Source: Cheilinus undulatus
Taxonomy: Eukaryota; Chordata; Actinopteri; Labriformes; Labridae
Assembly (NCBI RefSeq): GCF_018320785.1
Contig: NC_054872.1
Location: 40,226,551 to 40,290,550, forward strand
Length of the DNA stretch: 64,000 nucleotides
Reading direction: 5' to 3'
How positions within the stretch are numbered: the first letter of the stretch is position 1; every line of letters begins with the position of its first letter. The translations under genes were made by a program, and so were the position numbers. The notes below the pieces were generated by a model that saw only the letters and a program-made list of their open reading frames with translations, made no database searches and was not told the origin of the DNA. Shown here piece by piece: positions 11,060 through 23,214 of this stretch.

Positions 11060-14000
11060 CTGTCAGATACAACACAGAAATGTTAACAAAGGTTTATCAG
11101 CCGCTATTACATTGATAAGCATTTATTTATACACCGTCTGTGCCGACTGCAGGGGAAATTAGCATCCAACAATAATTTAGCATCCAACACTGAATTCACA
11201 GAAATCTGATATAAATTTAGCACAAAAAGTGAGTAAATTTGTGTTTGGTAGATTGGCAGTAAATCTTATACGGTCTGAAAGCCTGTTAATATCCTGTTTC
11301 CTGTTTGGCATTGGCAGAAAAAAATTAGGAAAATTTTCATGGGCACAACCCACACTCTCAGCTCTGCTGCTCATCCCACAAAGACATGTTCCTTACAAAT
11401 GTGGCACCATTTTAAAGAGAAATAAAAAGGCATCAAATGATATACAATTTACTGACAGGAAGAATTGTTACAACAAAGAAATAATCTACCAAACACAAAT
11501 TTACTTACTTTATGTGCAAAGTTTATATTTACCAAACAATATTGTGTTTTATTTAGTTGTGTAAAACTAAAATGTAGATTTGATAACTGGTTATCAACAA
11601 AACATGGCTACTTCACCAATGATGTTGCAATATTTTATTTGTTTTATTTCACACGCTCATATCAAAATTGAGTGGCTTAATGTTAAAGACGGTTTCATGA
11701 TCAACTTTTTTTTACTGCTTGAAAAAACTCATTAAAAATGTATTATTATCTGAGTAATTTCACCATATTAATGACATTATTTTCATGTTCAAGGAAACAG
11801 GTTTTAAATTTAACTACTGTTGAAATGAATCTAAAATGTACAAGAAAAACAAGTTGCAGCTTATTGGTCAAACTATTTTAAAACTATAATTTTTTTATTT
11901 TAAAGAGCCAGCCATGATGAAGAGACGGGTCAGTGGAAAGCCCTGCTGTGGCAGTAAAGTTATCTGAATCTAAATGTAACAACCATATTTTATGGCTGAT
12001 TTTAGCCCATAGAGGAACCGGTGTTTGCCATTATAGCTGCACTGCTTTTTATCTCAGTGCAATGTTTCAGTTTCACCACTAGGTGTCACTAAAGTTTCAG
12101 CTCCTATATTTCACAGCTCTAACTAATGCAGCGATCCCTAAAGTGGGGCTCGTGACCCCTAGAGGACGACCAAAACAATGACAGGGGCATCAGAAAGTCT
12201 GAATAAAAATGCACCATGGTTTGTCTTTCTCTACCAAAGAACGATAGAATAGTTTTGAATTTCATTAGTTTTTATTTTTATTCTGTTTTCTCTTTTTGTT
12301 TTCAATTTTAGTTTAGTTTTTCCTCTGGTTTGCTAGGTTAGTTTTGATTTTGCAAAAATGCTTTGTTTTAGTTCAATTTTAATCAGTTTTTAGTGTTTGT
12401 TTTTTCAATAATATGAACCATAAGGGGCAGGAAACATCATCTATTAATTAAATACACTCAAATAAGCTACTTTTCACTCCTCACTTATTTGAACATGTCA
12501 GTCAGTGTGCTGCTGTCAAAGACAAAAACTAAGGAGATTTTTTCCTTAGCTTTGTTTTATTTTAGTTAGTATTGTAAACACACAATAAAGTTTGTGTTTA
12601 TGCCTCATTTCATTTTTAGTTTACAATTAGTCGTAAAGCTAAAATGCCTTTTAAAAGATGGCCTTTTTTGAGAGATGGGACAGTGTGGACAGTGTGGAGT
12701 CAGCCCCATTCTCGCCTCCCTCCACAGCTCAATGTTCATTTTAGAATTCACTTTAAAATTTCATGGATTGTTCTGAAACTGTTCAACAGATCAGCCCCCC
12801 AGTACATTTCTGACCCTTTAGCAGTTTACACCCTGTCCACACCTTTGAGATCTGCTCATCAGCTCCACCTTGTTCTCCCAAAGACCAGATTAAAAACCTG
12901 AAGGGATTGGGTGTTTTCTGTTCTGTCTCCTAAACTGTGGAATAGCTGCGTCTGGAATTCAGAATGTCCCCCACCCTACCCACTTTTAAATCGCATCTTT
13001 AAACATCTTCCTATTCATCAGCTTGAGAGCAGCATGTGTATTTTATTTTCTCAAAACTTGCTTTCATTTGTTTTTATTGCTTCTGTGTTTTATATTATTT
13101 CAGTCGCTTCTAAGTTTTTATGTATTCGATGGAGTTTTTATGTCTTGTATAGTTTTGTGTTTTTATAAAAGTGTTTAGTTCCTGTGAAGCACTTTGGTTT
13201 AAGTTATGTTTTTAAAATGTGCCATATAAAAAAGTTGAGTGGGATTGGAATAGTTTTACTTAACTAAAAGTATCTGAACATTTAAGTTTTAGTTGGTTTT
13301 TAGTTTTACTAAACAACAATAACCTTGCTACCAAATTATGGGGAAATTTGTAGACTTCTGTTTCAGTATAGGGCTTACATTGAATCTACACCTCATTACT
13401 TCTCAAACAAAGACAAAAATATGAGTCATAGCTCGCCCTTAGCTTTATAATGGATATTAAAGAGAGCCACACTCTCTCCTTTAGTCAATCCTATAATGTG
13501 AGATAGGTGTTTCTTTGTGTACTGATGTGCTTATGTATTGATGTGTATGGTGGTGTGTGGGGAATGGAGGGGACCTGACAGAAAAAGTCTGGGACCCACT
13601 GAACGGTTGTGTTGTAAGCTCTGTTGTATGAAAAGGTTACCAGTGGATCTTCTTGACTTGTCACCATCTCCAGATCTTCAGCAAAATTCCCATAGATCTT
13701 TGTTTTTCTCCTGCAGAGTAGAAGCAGCAACATTAACATCCAAATATCAGCCAAAGATGATAAAATCACATTCAAACATTTTTTTTTAACATTTTACAAT
13801 ACTAATAATAAATCATAAAGCAAGGTGTACAGCTTCAAACATATTTTCTAACTATTATGCATGGAGAAAGCCTTGAAATTAAGATATACAACATCAAAAA
13901 AGGACAAAGCATGAATGCAACATGAGCATACCTGTGGCATTTTCTCACCAAACAGCAGGTGATTGCAGAGAGGAGAGCGCCGATCAAAAAGGCGATGACA

Positions 14001-17000
14001 ATCTCTAGCCGTGTCACAGCTCTGATCAATCTCTTGTATAGTTCTGGAGACGAGATCAAAAAATATGCCAAACAGGGTCAGTCTATGACAGCACTGTACT
14101 TTCTGAACTATGGGTGTCTAAATAAAAAAGAGGTTTAAGGACAGAGCATGCAGAAGTTGTGCAGGTACCTTCATCTTCTTGTGTTGCTTTCATTATGAAG
14201 AGTGTCTTTTTTACTTCTCCATATTTATTTCTGCTAACACAGTCAGTCCCATTGCCATTCTGGTTTTTAACAGGCAGGATGAAGGTGCTGTTGACTGTGT
14301 GGTTTAACTTGGTGGTAATGACAGTGAAGTGTGTGTGGTTCTCTAAAAGAGGCCATTTGATAAACGGCAAGGGATCCCCTTTGCTGATGCACATGCAGGT
14401 CAGGACCTTTAGGTCATTTTTGCAGCTAGAGCTTTGCAAGATCTTTGGACGGGCTGCAAAAAGCACAAAATCATACATACATTAAGATGGAGTTGATAGA
14501 AAATAACAATAGTTTTTGTTTGTTTAAGGTTGAACAAAACAATATACACTAAGTTCCTCCAGAGCTCTCATTTTAAACTCATTCAACCAATAATATTTCA
14601 TTCTTTTTAAAGTTGAAGATTCATTTTCTTCAGGAGCAAAACCGGCCCTGTAGACAGAAAGGTAAATAGATTTTGCTGAAAAGCAGAACAACCACCTATA
14701 GTGCCTTTAGTCTTCATCTTATTCATCTCAATTGCATTAAATTAAAGAATACCCACCAGGAAATGTCAGAGCTCCCTGTACAAAATCAGGGTTGATAAAG
14801 TTAGATGACATTTTGTTAGAGATCAAGAACAGGTCTCTTATCTAGAGCTCTCTGTTTACAGAACAACGACTTTCAGTTCCTTAGATGCAAATTGTCTGTG
14901 CAGATTCTTGGTGCTGTGTACTTACGGTTCACTGTTACCTTTACTTCCTCCTTCAGGATTTTTTTGAGGTGTTTTGCTGTACAAATGTACAGTCCAGATT
15001 GTTCGGGTTTCACTGAAGAGATGACGAGTGTGGCTGATCTAGTGTCGTTGGCCAGGTGTTTGGTTGAGCCGTTTTTAGTCCATGCAACATTAGACAGAGG
15101 GAAACTGTCGACACTGCAGGCCAGGTTCAGAGTATCACCCGTACTCACATCTCTCTCTCCAGTGATTTCAAGTTTCTTGACATCTTAGAGAGAAAACATT
15201 TGTAGAATCATTATTCACACACCGCCTTAATAAGTCAGAGAATAAGAGCCTTCTCATTGACTCTCTGCTGGTATACATTAGTTTTATTATACAGGTTTAT
15301 TCTTCAAGGTATTTAAGTCAGCATGACAGGACCAGAAGTTCAAAGAGGGTGTCTAATAAAGACAAAATGTTATAAGCACATGGTCATCTGTTGAAAGCTG
15401 TGACCAAGCTGTGTCTATGGTAGGAAACAAAGCCAAGAAAAGGTGCAAAAATGTACAGTATGTGAGCGTTTCTGCATAAGATAAGGCCTTCCCTTGATGT
15501 CCTGTATGATAACTTCTGCTTTTTGCAGTCAAAAATGTCGCCTTATGTTTACAGCTTGATATGAATAAAGTCCCTGCAGCTCATGTATTTTGATAATTAA
15601 TGTACAGGGTTGGCTTTTTAAAAGCTCATCCATGATGACATCAGAGCTGAGAGTTTTGAACCAAATAGCAAAACTGGGATGTGGCTGAGTGACTGGCATG
15701 TAAATGCATAGTAGCTATTTTAAAGGAGACTGAAGGCCAACTTCAGCACCATTTCCTTTCTGTTACTAGACTGACTGAAAGTTAGCACTCTTTCACAACC
15801 TGTTTGGTTTAGTTGATGCTAAATTGAGTCTTTCTGTCAAACCAAGTTGGTTTGTTTGTGAACCCTGATACCAACTGAACAGCCACACAAAGATTACTTG
15901 AAAAGCTGGGTCTCTGTCTGCCTTTATTCAGACTCTGGTGCATTTAATTTGCACGGCAATAAAAGCAGCTGCTTTAGCCAGTGAAATGTGTTAAAATCCA
16001 CAGGCAGACCTTAAAGGAACCCTGCATGATCAGACAAGTTCATCTTATCAGATAGATATGTGTATCTCTTATATGTATATTCAACCAAGTAACTCTCTAG
16101 ATGTCTGCATTTTAAGCAAATTAGTAAAATAGGTTTTGTCTGCTCTGAGGCAGCCAAAATTATATTTGCAAAAACATGATAAAGCAGTTCTTAAGTAGTT
16201 TTTCCAAAGGTCTTTTGATAAGAAAAGCATGCGTAGGTCCTCTTGAGGACTTGATTGCAGTTTGTCACTTTTTCTTCTCTCTTGGGTTCTGGGTGGGCTC
16301 TGCTTTTTTAGGTACGTGTAGGGGGGCTCCAGTACTCATTACTTTTTTCGTTATAACGAGTAATGTAACGTGTTTGTTTTACATTTTAAATAATCAGTTA
16401 TTAGTCACTTTTATTACCTCCACCAAGGAGGTCATGTGATTGGCACGGTTTGTTACTTAGTTAGTTTGTTAGCAGCGTAACTCAAAAAGTTATGCTGTTA
16501 CGAATTTTGATGAAATTTTCAGGAAATGTCATAAATGGCATAAGAAGAACTGATTAGATTTTAGGAATGATCAGGGTCACCGTCTAGATCTAGGAATTTT
16601 TTAAAGGATTCTTTACTATTGGGAGATAGGGCTAATGGCGGAAGTCTGTGCTCTCTGGTGCTTTTCTAGTTATGAAAGTAATCTGTTACTAAAAGAAAAA
16701 TATGTCCTTTTTTACAACCAACAAGTGGAAAGAGTGGTTAAAGAGTTTTGATATTTAGTAAAAGTACTCTAACGTGTGAGTTTTAGAGAACGGTAATGCA
16801 GTAACATAACCAATCAATTTTCGCATTAACGCAGTAATCTAACAAGTTAATTTCAAAAGTAATGCTACCCAACACTGCAGCAAAACGCGCTGCTAGGCTG
16901 AAACAGGCGTGAAACAGCTGAAACTACAAAAATACAGCAGTGGCCAGATGACATCACACTACCAGATGGTGTCTTGGTGAGTTTTTAAGTTCAAATTTAC

Positions 17001-20000
17001 TCAAATGCAGATATCTAGTGAGTAAATTGGTTCAATTTACATATAAGAGTTATAAATATCTATCTAATAAGATGAACTTGTCTGATACTGCAGGGTTCCT
17101 TCAAGGATCCTCATAAACAATATCATAAGTGTTACTTTTATTGTCATATATCGAGCCGCTGTTTATATGAAAATATTGCAAAAGTAAAGACCTTCCTGCA
17201 TTTCCCACACATAAGTAGATTTTACCACTCTCAGGTATGCCTTCATGAACAGTATATTAATTTGTTCATTTAGGAGAAAACATCAGTTGATAAGTGGACT
17301 TTTGCTCTCTCTGTGACAAAAACGCATTACTGCGGACCACACTCAGTGCAGCCCTCTTATAAACAAACTGGTTGTTTTGGGATTTTTCCAGTTAAATGTC
17401 ATCTTCTTTCTTTTTCTTTTTCTTTAAATTTTAACTTTATATATTATGTAATTTTGGTAACGTTATGACATATATTTAGATTATTTTCATACATGACATA
17501 ATTACTGTTATGTTTCCTCAAATGATTTGTAGATCAGATCATTGGGTCGAAAACTGAAAAAACAGATTTCAGTTTTTTGTACCAAATCTAAAAGGTCATA
17601 AACTGTAGTAAAGACTACAGTAAAAATTATTCTACTTTATAAAGTGTAAGCATGTTTTCCCCTGAAATATTTAGTGTATATTTATTTTGCAATCACAACC
17701 GGCAATGAACCTGATAGTAGTTGATATCGGGCAGTTTTGTTTTATTTGTAGAGTTTTGTGTTTTATGTGTCACAAGCAGAGGTTATGAAACCAGAAGAAT
17801 AAAACACCCCTAAAAATGTGGGCAAAAACTGATCCAGTCACAGAAAGCTCTAACCTAGATCAAGTCTAAGACAATAAAATAAAAATTTGACTTATGAAAA
17901 GTCATGAAATATTGATTTTTACTCACAGGTCACATTGAGAGTCTGCGTTTCCGCTGTGGTTGTTTCATTTGTGAAGCTGACCTGACAGGTGATCCTCCCG
18001 CCGTGGTGCGTAGCTGAAGAGTTAAATGTTAGTTTTGAGCTATAACGCGTATTGGATGTGTTTCCTGTGATTGGAGTGTCATTTTTTCCTGATCCTTCCC
18101 ATGTCCAGGTAAATTTAGGAGCAGATCCAGAGCAGAGGCCAGGAGCGGTGCAGGTCAATGTTGTTTGTTGTCCCTCTGTCAAAGGAGGAATCTTCAGGCT
18201 GGGCCGCTGACTCAGATCTACAATGAAGATGATGAAGCATACTGAAGAATTTACATCAGTGTGATATTAATTCTAAGGGGAATGAGTAAAGTAGACTTTA
18301 GGATGACTGTTTACTTCAAGTTTGTAGCCATCATGGCCAAGGTTTAGTCTAGAAAAGCCAGTCCTGCTAGATTTAGATTCTTCTCTTCCATCTCCCTTTG
18401 GATGATTTGACATTTGTTTTTTAATATCCGTGACTCATGTGGATGGTTAGCAGACATTAGTAGAGCTACTGTTACAACTCTCTGGATATCTAACTGGACT
18501 ACTGTCCTTGTCCCATTATACAAGCACTGGGGAAAACTGATTTATCAATGCAAGTATGTCTGACGCCAATACAGTAGGAGGCACACCCTTTCAGCTAGTT
18601 ATGATTGGACGTCTTCTGGCCGACCATGCAAACAGCTACAACTAGCAAACAGTGGAAACATGGACAATTTTACACCTCTCTACATTTTGGATTTACATTA
18701 TGAAGACTGCACATCAGTTACCATTACTTATAATCTGACGTTTAATTGTTAATAGAGTAAAAATAATTGAATAAGAATTAAAAACAGAGATGCCAAGAAA
18801 ACAAAAGACAACCTTGCAAGTTCAGTGACTTAAGAATTGTCCCTGAACACTGTCACAATAAAAGCATTGTGTGAAAATGGGATTAGAGTCTCCAAATAAA
18901 CAAACTATTAAAGCTTTTACTTTGAAAAACACAGCTTTTGATGAACTGACAGGCATAACACACTCCAGCGCTGTAAAATCTGACTCCAGCACACAGACGA
19001 TTTTCTGTACCTGTCAGATTATGAATGGGTGTTCAGTGGATTCAAAGTGAACTACGCTCACGGGCCGGGAGACTAGTTAGGGTTGAGGGAGAGCTGAATG
19101 GAGCAATGTACAGAGATCTTCAATGAAAACCTGTTCTGCAGCACACAGGACCTCAGACAGGGCTGAACGTTCTCCTCCCAAACATGACAATGAGCTTAAC
19201 CACACAGCCAAGACAACACAGGAGTGGCTTAGGGACAACTCTGTGAATATCCTGGAGCGGCCCGGCCAAGAGCCCTGACTTGAGAGTAGGAGGTAGACAT
19301 GGATTTAGTGCGATGTTGTTTTCAGATGTTTTCTATGTAAGGGGAGTCCAAACTTTTTTCAGTGAGGGCCACATACAGAAATATATCATTAGCCTCACAG
19401 CACAAATACCTTAGTCATATTTCAGGGTATTAGAAAAAAAAAAAAACATATTTTGGCAAACAAATAGGACATTTTTATACTGTAACAGTAAGTTTTACCA
19501 GATGTGCAAACAAGTTCCTTAAAAAGAAAAGCCACAACAAGGACTGCATAACAAATAAAAATGACTTAACAGATAATAAAGATAATGGTTAATAGAAGAT
19601 TTAGGCCTATAGTAACAATGGACAGTAACATGCACTCTGGTTGGAAGAGGATATATGGGCAAGAATGTACAATGAATCAGCAGTGTAAGGAGGATGGAGT
19701 TAGCCAGATGGCACAATTTGGCAGAAAAAAAAAAAGACTTAGGCAATTATGTTAGGAGGCTATTCATATACGGGTGGTGGGGCCACTTTCATATACCTCA
19801 CCTTGAGTACTGTATATTAGAGTTAGTAAAACCAGTCTATGGTAGGTTGAGATATTTAGTTAATGGTTGGCAAGACAAAAAGCTGATCATTTTTAGGACT
19901 GTGGGGATGCCATGTTCAGCCCTGGCTACCTCTGGCTCTGCCTCTGTAATACTACTGGTACTGTTATTTGCTGCCGTAAGTAATAAAAGCATTATAAATC

Positions 20001-21224
20001 AAGAGATCTCTATCATTTTGGTTGCCAATGGGTTAGCCATATACCGCATTGTCTCAATTTAGATAACAAACAAAACATCAATAAATCCCAATCAAAAATT
20101 GACTACTGGTCGCCATAGTTTTGACACCCCTGCTCTATATGTTTGTGTTGTATGCCTGTAACTCAGCTGTCTACTCAGAGTAATTTATGTTTTTTTTAAA
20201 GACTTATTTTGGGCATTTTATGCCTTTCTTGACAGAGGAGGACATTGGACAGAATCGTAAACGGGTGACAGAGTTGGGAGAAACATGCGGGAAAGTGCAA
20301 CAGAGTAATTTATGTTTTGCCTGTTTTCAGCCTTGTTTAAATTTCCACAGGTCAACCAAAGAGCCAAACATTATAGCAATGAGAAAAGCATGCTGCAGTG
20401 GTGCTTCATACCTTTAACAGTGAGAGTTGCTCTGCAAATGTTTGTTGTTCCATTCAGCGGTATGAGCTGATATGATCCAGAGTCAGACTTTCTGAGGTCA
20501 TTGATAACAATGCTGCAATTCCTCCGACTCAGATCACGCTCCAGCAGTGACACTCGTCCTCTGAACCCAGGCCGAGTCTCTGGACTGGAGTTGTTTAAGC
20601 GGAGAATCGCATCGGAATCAGTGCAGTTCTGTTCACATTTGTACCAAACTGCAGATCCCAGAGTGAAGCCAGAATCATCAGATAGATAACACGGTATCAC
20701 AGCACAGAGTCCAGCCTCTGCTGTTATTTCTTTTGTTTTTTCTGGCGATGCACCTGAAAGTAAAGCAAGAAGGGAGATTACAAACAGATGTGCATAGATA
20801 ATGTTTGCGCCTCGTGATACAGTACTGACTAAGAACAACTACTTGTACAAGAAACAAAACTGGCATGTGGCTAAACTCTAAGGTTAAATAACTGTTTTCA
20901 TCAACTGTTTCCTGATGCATGAGGCTGATATGGCTTTAGCCAGTCATAGTGTCTTCTTCCCCTCTTATTACAACAACCAGTAATGCATGTTTTATAATGA
21001 CTTAACAGAGTATTATTGTTAAAAAAAACAATAAAATGTATTCAGAAATGTATTAAACATTTTTAGTTTTGCAAGTCATGCAATTTTGTTGCAAGAAAGA
21101 AACACATCAGCTCGTCTTATCTGAGCAAATTTTCAAAAGGTGCATTAAAGCTTCATACTGTACCTCCATAAGCATGGTGTCTCCTCACACTGAAGAGCAG
21201 GGTCGTCCAAAGAAGAATAAACAT
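10700..21224 (-). CDS. Gene A: Siglec-like (CD22/CD33-like) inhibitory receptor, V + 3 C2
   Basis: Spliced exons, 5' to 3': signal 21224-21164, V-set 20753-20412, C2 18217-17927, C2 15183-14926, C2 14453-14169, membrane 14043-13932, juxtamembrane 13710-13641, tail 11059-10700. All junctions are GT-AG. Ig exons are phase 1, the membrane exon ends in phase 2, and the sum closes at 592 codons. The start ATG opens a leader [13 protein letters not shown]. The V domain has Siglec cysteines (GLCAVIPC, C37/C42; RRNC, C100), the second domain has TAPGLCSGS, and the fourth has LTCMCISKG. The membrane span is about residues 427-445. Tail tyrosines are Y507 (VDYSNL, ITIM), Y534 (TDYAEI, ITSM-like) and Y577 (LYSNI). 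By family it should be a cell-surface receptor recruiting SH2 phosphatases. Oddly, the sialic-acid arginine is Ile118 and the N-terminal cysteine pair of B and C is missing. The ligand is therefore uncertain. Confidence 0.88.
11216..11540. mobile_element. Foldback MITE in gene A intron
   Basis: The left end (TTTAGCAC...AAATTTGTGTTTGGTAGATT) is the inverted image of the right end (AATCTACCAAACACAAATTT...). The interior shares TGTGGCACCATTTTAAAG and CTCATCCCACAAA with the family member at 28888-29283. Confidence 0.7.
12640..13230 (+). mobile_element. L2/CR1-like LINE 3' fragment
   Basis: Two frames of a decayed ORF2 C-terminus can be read. The first, at about 12730-12900, includes [16 protein letters not shown] and LPKTRLKT. 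The second, after a stop and shift at about 12902, includes [12 protein letters not shown]. This order (AP-Y--D, then PRTRLKT, then FS---P-LWN) is the familiar end of fish L2/CR1-type ORF2 proteins. A tail near 13180-13235 (GTGAAGCACTTTGGTTT, then TGCCATATAAAA) matches their 3' UTR style. It is inserted in the intron before the gene A tail exon. Confidence 0.7.
16320..16880. mobile_element. TIR MITE split by a second repeat
   Basis: The left part (CCAGTACTCATTACTTTTTTCG, 16320-16416) and right part (16677-16880, ending AAAGTAATGCTACCCAACACTG) resemble the two ends of one fish MITE with TAATGTAAC-like internal motifs. The piece between them is an unrelated repeat, so this is a nested insertion in a gene A intron. 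Confidence 0.5.
16417..16676 (+). repeat. Interspersed repeat with ACCTCC...GGAGGT end, copy 1
   Basis: Starts TTACCTCCACCAAGGAGGTC and continues through AAAAAGTTATG...TTTGATGAAATTTTCAGG and ATGGCGGAAGTCTG. The reverse complement of the same family lies at 25738-26030. It interrupts a MITE and is therefore the younger insertion. Confidence 0.65.
19340..20133. mobile_element. hAT-like non-autonomous element
   Basis: The left end is AAGGGGAGTCCAAACTTTTTTC followed by GAGGGCCACAT, and the right end is TTTTGACACCCCTG. This pair of termini is common in fish and other vertebrate hAT elements. The flanks TTCTATGT and CTCTATAT may be a worn 8-bp target duplication. It lies in the intron between the gene A V and first C2 exons, and no transposase is intact. 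Confidence 0.6.
20190..20300 (-). repeat. SINE body fragment without tRNA head
   Basis: TTTTGGGCATTTTATG..GAGGAGGAC..GGACAGAATCG..ACATGCGGGAAAG matches the body of the SINE at 26062-26246 in the same orientation, but the tRNA-derived head is missing. Confidence 0.6.
20412..20753 (-). CDS. Gene A V-set Ig exon lacking the Siglec arginine
   Basis: Phase 1-1 exon encoding residues 21-134. B-strand GLCAVIPC and E-strand RRNCSIVI give the Siglec-type cysteine pattern, and CEQNC supplies the C-C' loop pair also seen in genes B and C. The F strand reads [12 protein letters not shown], so isoleucine stands where B and C have arginine (YQFRA, YQLRV). The region after the F strand is shorter than in B and C and carries an extra cysteine (NICRATL). 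Confidence 0.88.
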
Positions 21225-23214
21225 CCTTTTCGGGTGTTTTAGACAGCTGATTCCAAAAACTCACTCCTTAAGCTCTCGATAACACTTGAAAAATGTTTAA
21301 CAGACAAAGGGGAAGTTTGGTTTACTGAACTGGGCACAGAGAGTCGTCAGAGCTGAGAGTGCAGCGTCAATACAGGATGTTTCATGTTCACTATTTTTAT
21401 ATGTGAAAGTATTTGAATACTGCTTTCCCCAGAGGCCACAGCATGGGTGAATGATGGCAGCTCAGCAAGAGATCAGCAATATAAGTCACAGATCTTTGCA
21501 TATCAATCTTCTCCTTCGTAGATTATTAGAGGTTGTAACCAGTCTTATTACCAGACTTAAATGAAATAAAACTTTAAGGATGCTGTAAGAGTCAACGCAT
21601 GTTAGCCGGTAGATTCAAGAATTTTCACTACAGTCAAACTGTTGTGAACTCAAACTGTTTCACACAGACCTTAAAACAGGATGTTGCACATTTGGTTATT
21701 CCATAGTTGCTTCATTTAAATTTAGCTACCACTTCCCTTCTGAGCTAATATTTTCAAGAGCCACCAAGCTCTGCCTGCCTTTAATAATTGATCTCTGACT
21801 TTGACAAGCTTAAGCTCAGACTAATAATCACAATTGTTCAAACACTCGGTCACTACATTTCACACCTACTCCCCCTTCTACTTTCAGAAAAAGCTTTTTT
21901 TGACCAGCCTGGACTTTTAAAATTACTCAACATGATACTCAGGCTTTTCAAAACTTAGAGTCAAACATATTTTTCAAAGAGGGCAAATGATGCATGGTAC
22001 CTGTTTTTCTCTTCCTCTCTTCAGTGTCTGCAGAGTCACAGCTCTAAACCGATTCTTCCTCTCCTCACTTTCTTCCTTTTCCTGCTTTGTTCATTTTTTT
22101 TTTCATGCAGAGTTGATGCGTTTCTTTACATACAGCTGCAGTTTTCTTCTGTCATCTCATTTTACAGATCTGCAGGTATTCTTTGAAATTTTTACTTCTG
22201 AGAGAGGTGATGTTTTCCGAGTGTTGGTGCTATTGAAAAAATAAATAAATAAAAGGTGGATGCAAAGGCTTCGAAAGGAAGAAGTTTGGTGACTGCACAA
22301 ATACAAGAAAAAAATCTGGTCACAGTAAGAAAAAAATTAAACAAACTCATGGCTATTAAATAGTGATACTGCGAGGATCACTATGAGGATTAAACCACGT
22401 GGTTCACAGTCACACTGAGTGTTAGATAATAAAGGTTGGGTGTTCAAATGCTGTCAGTTTCCAATAAGTGACGTCTTTAGTTCACTGCTGAGTGAAGTGC
22501 ATGCGTTTCTGCTAAGTCATTGGAAAATAAGCTTAAAAGTTAAGCAACGCATTAACCGGAAATTTTTGGTGAAATAAAACAAAAGAGCAGCTGAATCTTT
22601 CTGTACATTAACTGAAGTGTACGGGAACACTGCATGCCACGTGCACATGTGTTGAATGGCACAAAAGATTTAGTGAAGGAAGAGAAGATGTCCAAGACCA
22701 TGAATGTTCTGGGTGCCTGAGCTCATCAAAAAGATGATTTAACAAACTGAACAAACTGTTCCAAACAATCAACGACTTAGATTGAGTAAATTCATCTTGT
22801 TTTCTTATGTTGATGATTTTTTTTTTCCTTTTTTTCAGACAAATGAAGCTTAGCACACGTTCAAGCAGTGAGACCATTTCACTCACCTGCCTGCCTTTTC
22901 CCACACCTGTTCCTACTCTAGTAATGTTGGCATGGACGTACTCCCATAAGTTCTGAGCCAGTTCCTTTCAGCCACAACCTCTCTCAATCCGATCACCCTG
23001 CATCTGTCATATTTTCAAATCTGTTTTTCTTTCCTCCACAGTCGGTCTATTGTTTCAGTGCGACTGCTGCAACCCTCCTCCCCAGCCACCTCCATTACAT
23101 CTCATCAGTGTCCAGGTCAAGCTCCTCCGTGAATCCTGCATCCCTTCAATGCTACTTCCAATCATCCAAATAAAACACTGAAAGCCTTGGAGAAACTTGA
23201 GAAAGTCTGTAATC
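21225..23214. promoter_or_regulatory. Gene A upstream region with possible noncoding first exon
   Basis: By position this holds the gene A promoter. On the minus strand a purine-rich segment at about 22090-22001 ends in a good donor (AACAG|GTACC). It shares the GGAAGAATC-GTTT block with a segment at the same place upstream of gene B, so it may be a 5' UTR exon. No TATA box or clear ETS site was found here, unlike B and C. The rest shows no coding exon. Confidence 0.35.

Noticed and set aside
10682-11086. 134-codon open frame on the plus strand
   Set aside because: It is the antisense shadow of the gene A tail exon, which has conserved motifs and splice signals.
12644-13168. Two plus-strand open frames as a host gene
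   Set aside because: They match the decayed end of an L2/CR1-like ORF2 and are frame-broken.
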